DNA of 64,000 bases from Crossiella sp. CA-258035 (GTDB taxonomy: Bacteria > Actinomycetota > Actinomycetes > Mycobacteriales > Pseudonocardiaceae), in the NCBI RefSeq assembly GCF_030064675.1, contig NZ_CP116413.1:653001-717000 (forward strand). Reading direction: 5' to 3'. A program made the translations under genes and the position numbers. Of the stretch, positions 43,844 to 51,912 are shown piece by piece. Position 1 is the first letter of the stretch, and every line of letters starts with the position of its first letter. The notes under the pieces were generated by a model, which was not told the origin of the DNA, did no database searches, and was given only the letters and a program-made list of their open reading frames with translations.

Positions 43844-44152
43844 TCAGCTGGCGGCGGAGCTTGTGGAGGTGGTGCTGGTGGAGGAAGATGCCGCGCTGCT
43901 CGACTCGGACTTGGCCGGGGAGCTGCTCGACTCCGACTTCGCCGGCGTGGCGGCCACTGTGGACGAGCCACCGCCGCTGCGACTGTCGGTGCGGTAGAAA
44001 CCGCTGCCCTTGAACACGATGCCGACCGCGCCGAAGAGCTTGCGCAGCTTGCCGGTGCAGCTGGGGCACTCGGTGAGGGATGCGTCGGTGAAGGCCTGCA
44101 CCGCCTCGAAGCGGTGCCCGCACTCGGTGCATGCGTACTGGTAGGTCGGCAC
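43844..44152 (-). CDS. FmdB-type zinc-ribbon protein, Ruc (Rv0991c)-like
   Basis: A 102-residue protein: an N-terminal zinc ribbon with two Cys pairs (YACTECGHRFEAVQ and TECPSCTGKL), KGSGFYRTD, and a disordered Ser-rich tail containing two PAKSESSS repeats. In Mycobacterium tuberculosis the equivalent Rv0991c (Ruc) is a redox-switched chaperone controlled by HrcA. The same neighbours (FTHF cyclo-ligase, galU, glp) and a CIRCE element directly upstream support the assignment. The GTG at 44152 has GGAGGG eight bases upstream and yields the typical MPTYQY start. Confidence 0.85.
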   Translation of the reverse strand: MPTYQYACTECGHRFEAVQAFTDASLTECPSCTGKLRKLFGAVGIVFKGSGFYRTDSRSGGGSSTVAATPAKSESSSSPAKSESSSAASSSTSTTSTSSAAS

Positions 44153-44178
44153 GACAGTCCCTCCGCGAACAACTCCGG

Positions 44179-44205
44179 CTGGCACTCAGGTTGTGAGAGT
44201 GCCAA
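44179..44205. promoter_or_regulatory. CIRCE element (HrcA operator)
   Basis: CTGGCACTC-N9-GAGTGCCAA, an almost perfect match to CIRCE, the inverted repeat bound by the heat-shock repressor HrcA. It lies 27 bases from the start of the Ruc-like gene. The match is seen; heat control is inferred from family knowledge. Confidence 0.85.
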
Positions 44206-44251
44206 CAAACATGATGCGCCAGCCGAGGGGGCGAGCGCAAACAGGCGTCGC

Positions 44252-44839
44252 TCACACCCGTTCGGGTAATACCACCAGTCCGCCACCCGGAGTCAGCGCG
44301 CCGGTCATCCGCACGTCGTGTGGCTCGGCGGGCAGCGCGGCCACCAGCTCCTCGTCCCGCACCACCGCCACCACCGGCACCCCGGCCCTGACCAGCGGCA
44401 ACGACCGGTCGTAGTGCCCGGCGCCCCGGCCGAGCCTGGTCCCGGCCCGGTCCACCGCGAGCGCGGGCACCAGCAGTCCGGCCACCTCGGTCAGCGCGGC
44501 CTCGCCCAGCCGGGGCCCGTTCGGCTCCAGCAGTCCGAAGCGGGCGGGGGACAGCGAGTCCGGCCCGGTGTACTCGGCCCAGTCCAGCGGCGCGGCCCCG
44601 GTGACCACCGGCAGCAGCACCCGGACTCCGCTCGCGCGCAGCGCGTCGACCATGGCGGGCGAACCCGGTTCGGCGCCGACCGGGACGTAGGCGGCGACCG
44701 GCCCGTCCAGCGCCGCCGCCCAGGCCACCGCGGCCGTGGTCAGCGCCGCCGCCTCGGCCGCCCTGACCGGGCCTGGCACCGCCCGCCGGGCCGCCACCAG
44801 CCGGGCGCGCCAGTCGTTCTTCGAGGTCACCGTGCTCAC
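44252..44839 (-). CDS. 5-formyltetrahydrofolate cyclo-ligase
   Basis: A 195-residue enzyme that converts 5-formyl-THF to 5,10-methenyl-THF with ATP. The N-terminus reads KNDWRARLVAARRA (basic nucleotide/folate part), then PVTGAAPLDWAEY and the signature VPALAVDRAGTRLGRGAGHYDRSL, with the glycine-rich G-R-G-x-G-x-Y-D-R ATP site. The GTG at 44839 is used; a GTG three codons on is possible. Located between the Ruc-like gene and divergent galU, as in mycobacteria. Confidence 0.92.
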   Translation of the reverse strand: MSTVTSKNDWRARLVAARRAVPGPVRAAEAAALTTAAVAWAAALDGPVAAYVPVGAEPGSPAMVDALRASGVRVLLPVVTGAAPLDWAEYTGPDSLSPARFGLLEPNGPRLGEAALTEVAGLLVPALAVDRAGTRLGRGAGHYDRSLPLVRAGVPVVAVVRDEELVAALPAEPHDVRMTGALTPGGGLVVLPERV

Positions 44840-44921
44840 AGCCGCTGACAATAGCGCCGGGCCAACCCGTATTCGAGGCGTCACGAAACGTGGTTTCCGG
44901 TCCCCGTTAGGCTCGCTTCCC

Positions 44922-45812
44922 ATGAGCTCGTCGAGCGCCTTCCGTACCGCCATCGTGCCTGCCGCGGGGCTGGGCACCCGATTCCTGCCGACCACCAAGA
45001 CGGTTCCCAAGGAACTGCTGCCGGTGGTGGACACCCCCGGCATCGAAATGGTGGCCGCCGAGGCCGCCGAGGCCGGCGCCACCCGGCTGGTGATCGTCAC
45101 CTCGCCCGGCAAGGACGCCGTGGTCAAGCACTTCGAGTCCCAGCCGGAACTGGAGGCCACCCTGGCCGCCAGGGGCAAGGACGCCCTGCTCGCCAAGGTC
45201 CGCAGGGCCCACGAACTGATCAAGGTCGAGACCGCGATCCAGGAGGAGGCCAAGGGCCTCGGGCACGCGGTCGGCTGCGCCGAGGGCAACCTGGACGGCT
45301 CCGACGACGCGGTCGCCGTGCTGCTGCCGGACGATCTGGTGCTGCCCACCGGCGTGCTGAAGGCCATGGCCGAGGTGCGCGCCCGCCACGGCGGCAGCGT
45401 GCTGTGCGCCTTCGACATCCCGCGCGCGGAGATCTCCGCCTACGGCGTCTTCGACGTGGCCGACACCGACGAGGACGACGTCAAGCAGGTCCGCGGCATG
45501 GTCGAGAAGCCGAAGGCCGAGGACGCTCCGTCCACCTTCGCCGCGGCCGGTCGCTACCTCCTCGATCGGGCGATCTTCGACGCGCTGAAGCGGATCACCC
45601 CTGGCGCCGGCGGCGAGCTGCAGCTCACCGACGCGATCGCGCTGCTCATCGCCGAGGGCCACCCGGTGCACGTCGTGGTGCACCGCGGCGGCAGGCACGA
45701 CCTGGGCAACCCCGGCGGCTTCCTGCGGGCCGCCGTCGATTTCGCTCTCAAAGATCCGGAGTACGGCCCCGGCCTGTTGCAGTGGCTTCAGGGTCGGGTT
45801 GCCGCATCCTAA
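44922..45812 (+). CDS. galU: UTP-glucose-1-phosphate uridylyltransferase
   Basis: A 296-residue enzyme making UDP-glucose. FRTAIVPAAGLGTRFLPTTK is the nucleotide-binding loop, TVPKELLPVVDTPGIEMVAA, LLPDDLVL, VEKPKAEDAPSTFAAAGRYL and GGRHDLGNPGGF are conserved blocks. The ATG at 44922 gives the standard N-terminus. glp follows after five bases. UDP-glucose feeds cell-wall sugars and the GalT reaction encoded about 5 kb upstream. Confidence 0.96.
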   Translation: MSSSSAFRTAIVPAAGLGTRFLPTTKTVPKELLPVVDTPGIEMVAAEAAEAGATRLVIVTSPGKDAVVKHFESQPELEATLAARGKDALLAKVRRAHELIKVETAIQEEAKGLGHAVGCAEGNLDGSDDAVAVLLPDDLVLPTGVLKAMAEVRARHGGSVLCAFDIPRAEISAYGVFDVADTDEDDVKQVRGMVEKPKAEDAPSTFAAAGRYLLDRAIFDALKRITPGAGGELQLTDAIALLIAEGHPVHVVVHRGGRHDLGNPGGFLRAAVDFALKDPEYGPGLLQWLQGRVAAS

Positions 45813-45817
45813 ATGTC

Positions 45818-47041
45818 ATGAGGTCAGTAGACGAGCAGCTCGCCCGCGTCCTCGCCGCCGCGGTGCAACCGTCACCGGTGCGGGTGGCCATCTCCGAGGC
45901 GCAGGGTCTGCTCTGCGCCGAGGAGGTCGTCGCCGAGCGGGCGCTGCCCGGCTTTGACCAGGCCGCCGTGGACGGCTACGCGGTACGCAGCGTGGACGTC
46001 CAGGGCGCGGCCACCGAACCGGTGGTGCTGCCGGTGGTCGGCGAGATCGCGGCCGGCTCCCGGCAGCCCAGCAGGCTCCAGCCCGGTCAGGCGGTGCGGG
46101 TGGCCACCGGCGCCCCGCTGCCCACCCTCGCCGACGCGGTGGTGCCGCTGGGCTACACCGACGGCCACCTCGCGCGGGTGTCCGTGCAGCAGCCGGTGCC
46201 CTCGGCCGCCTACGTGCGGCGCACCGGCGAGGACGTGCAGACCGGCGACGTCGCGGTCCGGCGCGGGGCGGCCATCGGCGCCGCCCAGGTCGGGCTGCTG
46301 GCCGCGGTCGGCAAGGACAAGGTGCTGGTGCACCCCCGGCCGAGGGTGTCGATCGTGTCCATCGGCGACGAGCTGGTCGACGTGGACCGCTCGCCGGGCC
46401 CCGGCCAGGTCTACGACGTCAACTCCTACGCGCTGGCCGCGGCGGCCAGGGACGCGGGCGCGGAGGTCAGCCGGGTCGGCATCGTCTCCAGCGACCTGCG
46501 CAGGCTGCGCGAGGTGATCGAGGGCAGGCTGCTGCTCTCCGAGATCGTGGTGGTCGCGGGCGCGGTCGGCGGCTCGGCGGGCACCGAGATCTGCGCGACC
46601 CTGGCCGACCTCGGCGACCTGGACACCTCCCGGGTGGCCATGCACCCCGGCTCGGTGCAGGGCTTCGGGCGGCTCGGCCCGGACGCGGTGCCCACCTTCC
46701 TGCTGCCCGGCAACCCGATCAGCGCGCTGGTCGTCTTCGAGGTGCTGGTCCGGCCGCTGATCAGGGCTTCGCTGGGCAAGAACAACCCGCACCGGCGCAC
46801 CGTCACCGCCCGGCTGGTCTCGCCGGTCAGCTCCACCAAGGGCCGCCGCGGCTACCTGCGCGGCACCCTGCTGCGGGACACCGAGACCGACGACTACCTG
46901 GTGCAGCCGCTGGGCACCGCGGGCGCGCACCTGCTGTCCTCCCTGGCCGAGGCGAACTGCCTGATCGTCATCGACGAGGACACCGCGGAGGTGCCGATCG
47001 GCGAGCCGGTCCGGGTGAGCTTCCTCGCGCAGCGCGGGTAG
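45818..47041 (+). CDS. glp: MoeA/gephyrin-like protein Glp
   Basis: A 407-residue MoeA-fold protein: ALPGFDQAAVDGYAVRS, VSIVSIGDELVDVD, the VVAGAVGGSAGTEI region and LLPGNPISALVVFEVLVRPL. By sequence it is a molybdopterin molybdotransferase homologue. Its position between galU and rimJ-glpR is that of corynebacterial Glp, a gephyrin-like protein reported to bind FtsZ and the membrane receptor GlpR in cell division. The typical MoeA segment with a TGGxS-like loop is altered here (AGAVGGSAG), consistent with a division rather than cofactor role. Confidence 0.88.
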   Translation: MRSVDEQLARVLAAAVQPSPVRVAISEAQGLLCAEEVVAERALPGFDQAAVDGYAVRSVDVQGAATEPVVLPVVGEIAAGSRQPSRLQPGQAVRVATGAPLPTLADAVVPLGYTDGHLARVSVQQPVPSAAYVRRTGEDVQTGDVAVRRGAAIGAAQVGLLAAVGKDKVLVHPRPRVSIVSIGDELVDVDRSPGPGQVYDVNSYALAAAARDAGAEVSRVGIVSSDLRRLREVIEGRLLLSEIVVVAGAVGGSAGTEICATLADLGDLDTSRVAMHPGSVQGFGRLGPDAVPTFLLPGNPISALVVFEVLVRPLIRASLGKNNPHRRTVTARLVSPVSSTKGRRGYLRGTLLRDTETDDYLVQPLGTAGAHLLSSLAEANCLIVIDEDTAEVPIGEPVRVSFLAQRG

Positions 47042-47047
47042 CCGGCG

Positions 47048-47734
47048 ATGTCCCAGCCAGAGCCGGCCGAGCACGGCAGGCATCCCGGCTGGCCGGCGCG
47101 GCTGGGCCCGATCGTGACCCCGGCCGGGCACGTGGCGCTGCGCCCGCCCCGGCTGCGGGACGCGGGCGTGTGGAGTGCCATCCGGCTGCGCGACCGCCCG
47201 CACCTGGAGGACTGGGAACCCAGCGCCTTCGGCGACTGGTCCGACCGCAACGCCGCCTTCGCCTGGCCTGCCCAGTGGTACGCGCTGCGCACGCTCGGGC
47301 GGCGGGGCCAGGCGCTGCCGTTCGTGATCACGGTGAACGACCGGTTCGCCGGGCAGATCACCATCGGCAACGTGGTCCGCGGCGCGCTCCGCTCGGCCTG
47401 GCTCGGCTACTGGGTGAGCAGCTCGCTGACCAGGGGCGGGATCGCCACCGCGGCCGCCGCGCTGGTCGTGGACCACGCCTTCGGCCCGGCCGGGCTGCAC
47501 CGGATCGAGGCCACCGTGCGGCCGGAGAACACCGCCAGCCTGCGGGTACTGGCCAAGCTCGGCTTCCGACAGGAGGGCGTGTACCGCCGCTACCTGGACG
47601 TGGCCGGATCCTGGCGGGACCACCTCTGCCTGGCACTGACCACCGAGGACACGCCCGGCGGGCTGGTCAACCACCTTGTGCACGAAGGACTGGCCTGGCC
47701 GCCCGGCGCACGCCTGTCCGGCGGCGGTCGTTAA
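47048..47734 (+). CDS. rimJ: RimJ-like GNAT acetyltransferase
   Basis: A 228-residue N-acetyltransferase of the RimJ/RimL group, which acetylates N-termini of ribosomal proteins. LRPPRLRDAGVWSAIRLRDR opens the GNAT domain; RSAWLGYWVSSSLTRGGIAT and AAALVVDHAFGPAGLHRIEA cover the acetyl-CoA loop; ENTASLRVLAKLGFRQEGVY is the conserved end. Six bases after glp and part of the galU-glp-rimJ-glpR unit, as in mycobacteria. Target unproven. Confidence 0.9.
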   Translation: MSQPEPAEHGRHPGWPARLGPIVTPAGHVALRPPRLRDAGVWSAIRLRDRPHLEDWEPSAFGDWSDRNAAFAWPAQWYALRTLGRRGQALPFVITVNDRFAGQITIGNVVRGALRSAWLGYWVSSSLTRGGIATAAAALVVDHAFGPAGLHRIEATVRPENTASLRVLAKLGFRQEGVYRRYLDVAGSWRDHLCLALTTEDTPGGLVNHLVHEGLAWPPGARLSGGGR

Positions 47735-47862
47735 CCCCAACGGGGGACAGACACAGCTTGACTAAAGCCACTAAGTCGGCGTGCCTCCGACACGGATGTG
47801 ACTGCTGTGACTAGCGTGGCAGGAGGTAATGGCCGCTCGGACCGCGGGGGAGGTGGCGCGGG

Positions 47863-48621
47863 ATGCCAAGTTCACTGATTTTCGCGGCGCTCGCAGCCGC
47901 TTGGCTGATCGTCCTGGTGCCCATGGTCGCCCGTCGCAGGGGCCCGGTGGCCCGCACCGCCGACTCGGCGCTTGCCGCCAGGGTCGTGCGCCGCGGCGGT
48001 TCGACGGGCACGGTGGAAGAGGTGCTCGCCATGCCAGAACCCGAGGACGGCCACCACGACGATCCCGTCGAGGCAGCGCCGGAACGCCCACACCGGGCCA
48101 AGTTCACCCCACTCGACGGCGAAGAAGCCGCGCCACGCCGCTACCGCCCAGGTAGAGGCGGTTTCGACCCGGAACAGGCGGCCCTGGTCGCCGAGGCCAA
48201 GTACGCCTTCCGGCAGCGCGTGGTGCTCGCCATGCTGGTGCTCGCGCTGGGCACCGGCCTCGCCGCCGGGTTCGTCTGGCCGATGCTGTGGTGGGGCCAC
48301 GGCGCCATCGACCTGTTCCTTGTGGGCTATCTCACGTACCTGCGCAGGCAGGTCCGGATCGAGGCCGAGGTGCGCGAACGCCGCCTCGCCCGGCTCGGCG
48401 GCAGGCGCGCGGTGGCCGAGGACGAGGACCACGACCAGGACGCCGAGACCGAGTCCGAGTACCCCGCGCCCAAGCCCACGGCCGGCGTGAAGCCCACGCC
48501 CAAGACCAGCTGCACCTCCCGGCCCGGCACGGTCATGGTGGAGATCGACGACGAGGACCCCTCCTTCGACGAGCTCGACCCGCCCGGTCCGGTGTCCTAC
48601 CGACGCGCCGCGGGCGAGTAG
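47863..48621 (+). CDS. glpR: Divisome membrane protein GlpR-like
   Basis: A 252-residue membrane protein with an N-terminal segment (SLIFAALAAAWLIVLVPMVA), a polar stretch, then two closely spaced membrane helices (about 125-160, VVLAMLVLALGTGLAAG and IDLFLVGYLTYL) and an acidic tail ending SYRRAAGE. The layout and place after rimJ match GlpR, the membrane partner of Glp in corynebacterial division. GGGGGAGGT precedes the ATG. A tRNA-Ala gene follows. The assignment rests mainly on synteny and topology. Confidence 0.8.
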   Translation: MPSSLIFAALAAAWLIVLVPMVARRRGPVARTADSALAARVVRRGGSTGTVEEVLAMPEPEDGHHDDPVEAAPERPHRAKFTPLDGEEAAPRRYRPGRGGFDPEQAALVAEAKYAFRQRVVLAMLVLALGTGLAAGFVWPMLWWGHGAIDLFLVGYLTYLRRQVRIEAEVRERRLARLGGRRAVAEDEDHDQDAETESEYPAPKPTAGVKPTPKTSCTSRPGTVMVEIDDEDPSFDELDPPGPVSYRRAAGE

Positions 48622-48679
48622 ACCCCCCCGCTGCACAGCCCCCTCCAGATCGACTGCTATGCTCTGCGAGCACGGATGA

Positions 48680-48752
48680 GGGGCTGTAGCGCAGTTGGTA
48701 GCGCGTCTCGTTCGCATCGAGAAGGTCAGGGGTTCGATTCCCCTCAGCTCCA
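48680..48752 (+). tRNA. tRNA-Ala(CGC)
   Basis: Cloverleaf with acceptor GGGGCTG/CAGCTCC, anticodon stem TCTCG/CGAGA, loop TTCGCAT giving anticodon CGC (reads GCG), T-arm AGGGG-TTCGATT-CCCCT and discriminator A at 48752. The genomic bases after it are CCG, so CCA is added post-transcriptionally. A terminator follows. It borders the lower-GC van locus. Confidence 0.96.
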
Positions 48753-48762
48753 CCGCAGCGCG

Positions 48763-48794
48763 GAGGCCGTCCACAGTAGGTTGTGGACGGCCTC
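48763..48794 (+). terminator. Terminator of tRNA-Ala
   Basis: GAGGCCGTCCAC (48763-48774) pairs perfectly with GTGGACGGCCTC (48783-48794) around an 8-base loop, followed by TTCT. Confidence 0.9.
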
Positions 48795-48913
48795 TTCTGC
48801 GTCTGTGCCGCAGTGCATGAGCCGCCGAGGCAGCAGTGCGGTGTGAAAATGTCACGGCTCACTCAGTGAAGCGTGCACTTCCTTGCGAACAGGCCATTGC
48901 TTAGATTTTGTGC

Positions 48914-49204
48914 ATGGCCGCAAATAAAAAGGGTCCGGCGCGTCGACGGCTGGTGGCTCTTTCGTTGATTGCTGGATTTGTTGTGGTGAACGGTGTCTTG
49001 TCGGCCAATGCTGCTTCGGCGATCACTATCAATCCGTTCCCGCCTCCGAAGCTTCCGCCGCCGGCGTGTGTGGCGAAGGATCAGGCGGAGGGAAACTATG
49101 AGTTCGTTCGGGGCTGCGTGCGCCGACCGATGTGCTACCGGTCGGTAACATATCGTTGGCGTATCGAAAACCTCATACGGGCTGGCAACACCGCCCGGCC
49201 TTGA
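48914..49204 (+). CDS. Putative small secreted protein, possibly truncated
   Basis: A 96-codon frame with a convincing signal peptide (RRRLVALSLIAGFVVVNGVL, ending SANAASA) and a Pro/Cys-containing mature part (PPPKLPPPACVAKDQAEGNY). Codon use is less GC-rich than in the chromosome around it. The last 18 codons run through the VanR-like repeats and leader of vanH, so the original 3' end may have been replaced when the van cassette arrived. Function unknown. Confidence 0.4.
   Translation: MAANKKGPARRRLVALSLIAGFVVVNGVLSANAASAITINPFPPPKLPPPACVAKDQAEGNYEFVRGCVRRPMCYRSVTYRWRIENLIRAGNTARP
49149..49166 (+). promoter_or_regulatory. VanR-box-like direct repeat before vanH
   Basis: CATATCG-TTGG-CGTATCG: two heptamers at an 11-bp step, as expected for an OmpR-class regulator dimer. 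It ends 46 bases from the vanH ATG and has an ungapped counterpart before vanY. Direct control by VanR is inferred. Confidence 0.65.
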
Positions 49205-49212
49205 CTGTGGGC

Positions 49213-50256
49213 ATGTCCTACCGCGAACCGGCGCGAACAGCGGACCGCCGCACCCGATCGCTGGCGGCCGGGTCCTTCTCCGCCGTCCCTGGCGCGGGCA
49301 TCACGATCTACGGGTGCGGGCCGGATGAGGCCGCGCTGTTCCGGGAGCTGGCGCCTCGCTTCGGGGTGCGGCCGGTCATCACCGAGGACCCGGTGTCCGA
49401 AGCCACCATTGCGGCGGCTTATGGGAACCGGTGCATCAGCGTGGGTCATAAGACGCGGATCACCGACGACACCCTGCTCGCGCTCAGTCAGGCCGGGGTG
49501 GAGTACATCTCCACCAGGAGCATCGGGTACAACCACATCAACGTGAAGTACGCGGAGACCATTGGCATCTCCGTGGAGAACGTGTCCTACTCGCCGGACA
49601 GCGTGGCCGACTACACGGTGATGTTGATGCTGATGGCGGTGCGGCAGGCCAAGTCCATCATCAGGCGGGCCGATGTTCATGACTACCGGCTGAACGATGT
49701 GCGCGGGAAAGAGTTGCGCGACCTGACGGTGGGGATTGTCGGCACCGGGCGTATCGGCGCTGCGGTGATGGACCGGCTGCGGGGTTTTGGCTGCCGCATG
49801 CTGGCCTGTGACAGTCGGCCCAATGTCGATGCCGATTACGTTCCTCTTGATGAGTTGTTGCGGCGAAGTGACCTGGTGACGCTGCACACGCCGCTCACCG
49901 CCGAGACCCATCACCTCCTCAATCGTCGGCGTATCGGGGCGATGAAGCGCGGTGCTTATGTCGTCAACACCGGGCGCGGTTCGCTTCTGGACACCGAGGC
50001 CCTTGTTGCCGCGTTGGAAAGCGGTCAGTTGGGCGGTGCGGCGCTGGATGTCCTTGAGGGGGAGGACGGAATATTCTACGCAGATCACCGGGGCAAGCCC
50101 GTGGGAAGCGATCTGTTGGTGCGGTTGCAGGAAATGTCGAATGTGATCGTCAGTCCGCACACCGCCTACTACACGGATCACGCGCTGGGCGACACCGTTG
50201 AGAACTCTATTGTCAACTGTCTGAACTTCGAGAGCAGAAAGCGGCACTGGATATGA
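49213..50256 (+). CDS. vanH: D-lactate dehydrogenase VanH
   Basis: A 347-residue D-2-hydroxyacid dehydrogenase that reduces pyruvate to D-lactate for VanA. ITIYGCGPDEAALFREL opens the family domain; TRSIGYNHINVKYAE, VGIVGTGRIGAAVMDRL (NAD loop), VVNTGRGSLLDTEAL and VSPHTAYYTDHAL (catalytic His) follow. The first ~25 residues are extra, and MSYREPARTA resembles the VanY N-terminus. No clear Shine-Dalgarno precedes the ATG. Its stop overlaps vanA (ATGA). First gene of vanHAX, GC visibly lower than in the chromosome around it. Confidence 0.94.
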   Translation: MSYREPARTADRRTRSLAAGSFSAVPGAGITIYGCGPDEAALFRELAPRFGVRPVITEDPVSEATIAAAYGNRCISVGHKTRITDDTLLALSQAGVEYISTRSIGYNHINVKYAETIGISVENVSYSPDSVADYTVMLMLMAVRQAKSIIRRADVHDYRLNDVRGKELRDLTVGIVGTGRIGAAVMDRLRGFGCRMLACDSRPNVDADYVPLDELLRRSDLVTLHTPLTAETHHLLNRRRIGAMKRGAYVVNTGRGSLLDTEALVAALESGQLGGAALDVLEGEDGIFYADHRGKPVGSDLLVRLQEMSNVIVSPHTAYYTDHALGDTVENSIVNCLNFESRKRHWI

Positions 50257-51284
50257 AGATCGGAATTATCTTCGGGGGAAGTTCCGAAGAACATCCCGTT
50301 TCCGTTAAGTCTGCGCAAGAGGTGGCCAAGCACCTCGACACCGACAAGTACGAGCCGTTCTGGATCGGCATCACGCAGAGCGGGGACTGGCAGCTCTGCG
50401 ATGGGCCTGACGAGGGCTGGGACAACGCCGATGGCCGTCCGGTCATGTTGTCGCCGGACCGCAGCGTGCACGGGCTGGTCGTCCTGGAGGAGGGGCGGTT
50501 CGACTCGATCAGGCTGGACCTCGTGCTGCCGGTGCTGCACGGCAAGCTCGGCGAGGACGGTGCGATGCAGGGGCTGCTGGAGCTCTCCGGCATCCCCTAC
50601 GTCGGCTGCGACGTCCAAGCCTCCGCGCTGTGCATGGACAAGTCCCTCGCCTACCTCGTCGCCAGGAACGCGGGCATCCCGACGCCGTTCTTCCGGATTC
50701 TCGGGGCGGACGAAAGCATTGATCCGGACCGGGTCAGCTATCCCGTCTTCGTCAAGCCGGCGCGGTCGGGGTCGTCTTTTGGTGTCAGCAAGGTGTCCAG
50801 CAAGGAAGAAATGCTGAGTGCGGTGGAGACCGCGCGGGAGTACGACTCGAAGGTGCTGATCGAAGAGGCTGTTGTCGGCAGCGAGGTCGGCTGCGCCATC
50901 CTGGGGAACGAGCTGGACCTGATCGTTGGCGAGGTTGACCAGATCTCGCTGAGCCATGGCTTTTTCAAGATCCATCAGGAGGTGGACCCGGAAAGCGGGT
51001 CCGAGAACTCGACGATCACCGTGCCTGCCGATCTTCCGGCGGAGACCCGGTTGCTCGTCCAGGAGACGGCGAAGGACATCTACCGCGCCCTGGGCTGCCG
51101 GGGGTTGTCGCGGGTGGACATGTTCCTGAAGCCGGACGGGACGGTGGTCCTCAACGAGGTCAACACTTTCCCTGGGCTGACCTCCTACAGCCGTTATCCG
51201 AGGATGATGGCGGCCGCCGGACTGTCGTTCGGCGACATGCTCGACCGGATGGTGTCGGTGACCTTGACCGGGAAGGTGCAGTGA
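50253..51284 (+). CDS. vanA: D-alanine-D-lactate ligase VanA-type
   Basis: A 343-residue ATP-grasp ligase joining D-Ala to D-lactate, yielding peptidoglycan precursors that glycopeptides bind poorly. MKIGIIFGGSSEEHPVSVKS is the N-terminus and PVFVKPARSGSSFGVSKV the ATP-grasp lid. The omega-loop region reads SLSHGFFKIHQE: the His near residue 235 replaces the Tyr of D-Ala-D-Ala ligases and marks D-lactate specificity. VVLNEVNTFPGLTSYSRYP holds the metal site. Overlaps vanH and vanX by four bases each. Confidence 0.95.
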   Translation: MKIGIIFGGSSEEHPVSVKSAQEVAKHLDTDKYEPFWIGITQSGDWQLCDGPDEGWDNADGRPVMLSPDRSVHGLVVLEEGRFDSIRLDLVLPVLHGKLGEDGAMQGLLELSGIPYVGCDVQASALCMDKSLAYLVARNAGIPTPFFRILGADESIDPDRVSYPVFVKPARSGSSFGVSKVSSKEEMLSAVETAREYDSKVLIEEAVVGSEVGCAILGNELDLIVGEVDQISLSHGFFKIHQEVDPESGSENSTITVPADLPAETRLLVQETAKDIYRALGCRGLSRVDMFLKPDGTVVLNEVNTFPGLTSYSRYPRMMAAAGLSFGDMLDRMVSVTLTGKVQ

Positions 51285-51889
51285 AAGACGGCTTCGTGTT
51301 CGTGGACGAGTTGGTGCCCGGAATTCGCTGGGACGCCAAGTATGCCACCTGGGACAACTTCACCGGCAAACCCGTCGACGGCTACACGGCGAATCGCATT
51401 GTCGGCACCAGGGCTCTGTGCGTGGCCCTGGAGAGCGCACAGGAGAAGGCCGCCTCCCATGGCTTCGGCTTGCTCCTGTGGGACGGCTACCGCCCGCAGC
51501 GGGCCGTGAACTGTTTCTGGCGCTGGTCGCAGCAGCCGGAGGATGGCCGGACGAAGCTGCGGCACTATCCGAACATCGACCGGACCGAGATGTTCAAAAA
51601 GGGATACGTGGCCGAGAAGTCGGGTCACAGCCGGGGAAGCACGGTCGACCTGACGCTCTACCACCTGGACACCGGTGAACTCGCCGCCATGGGTGGTGGG
51701 CATGACCTGATGGATCCGATCTCGCACCATGGCGCACCGGGAGTCACCCCGGCCGAAGCGAGGAACCGGCAATGCCTCCGTTCCATCATGGAGGCTTGCG
51801 GGTTCAGCTCCTACGAATGCGAGTGGTGGCACTACTCGCTGGAGGACGAGCCTCATCCGGACACCTATTTCGATTTTCCCATCGTCTAG
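51281..51889 (+). CDS. vanX: D-Ala-D-Ala dipeptidase VanX
   Basis: A 202-residue zinc dipeptidase of the cytosol that destroys D-Ala-D-Ala so only D-Ala-D-Lac enters the wall. SGHSRGSTVDLTL supplies His116 and Asp123, ECEWWHYS supplies Glu181 and His184, and WDGYRPQRAV carries the catalytic Arg; these positions equal the classical VanX numbering. The GTG start overlaps the vanA stop. Last of the core resistance trio; a GNAT gene follows 23 bases on. Confidence 0.96.
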   Translation: MKDGFVFVDELVPGIRWDAKYATWDNFTGKPVDGYTANRIVGTRALCVALESAQEKAASHGFGLLLWDGYRPQRAVNCFWRWSQQPEDGRTKLRHYPNIDRTEMFKKGYVAEKSGHSRGSTVDLTLYHLDTGELAAMGGGHDLMDPISHHGAPGVTPAEARNRQCLRSIMEACGFSSYECEWWHYSLEDEPHPDTYFDFPIV

Positions 51890-51912
51890 TCGAGTCGCGC
51901 ACAGGGGAAGAC

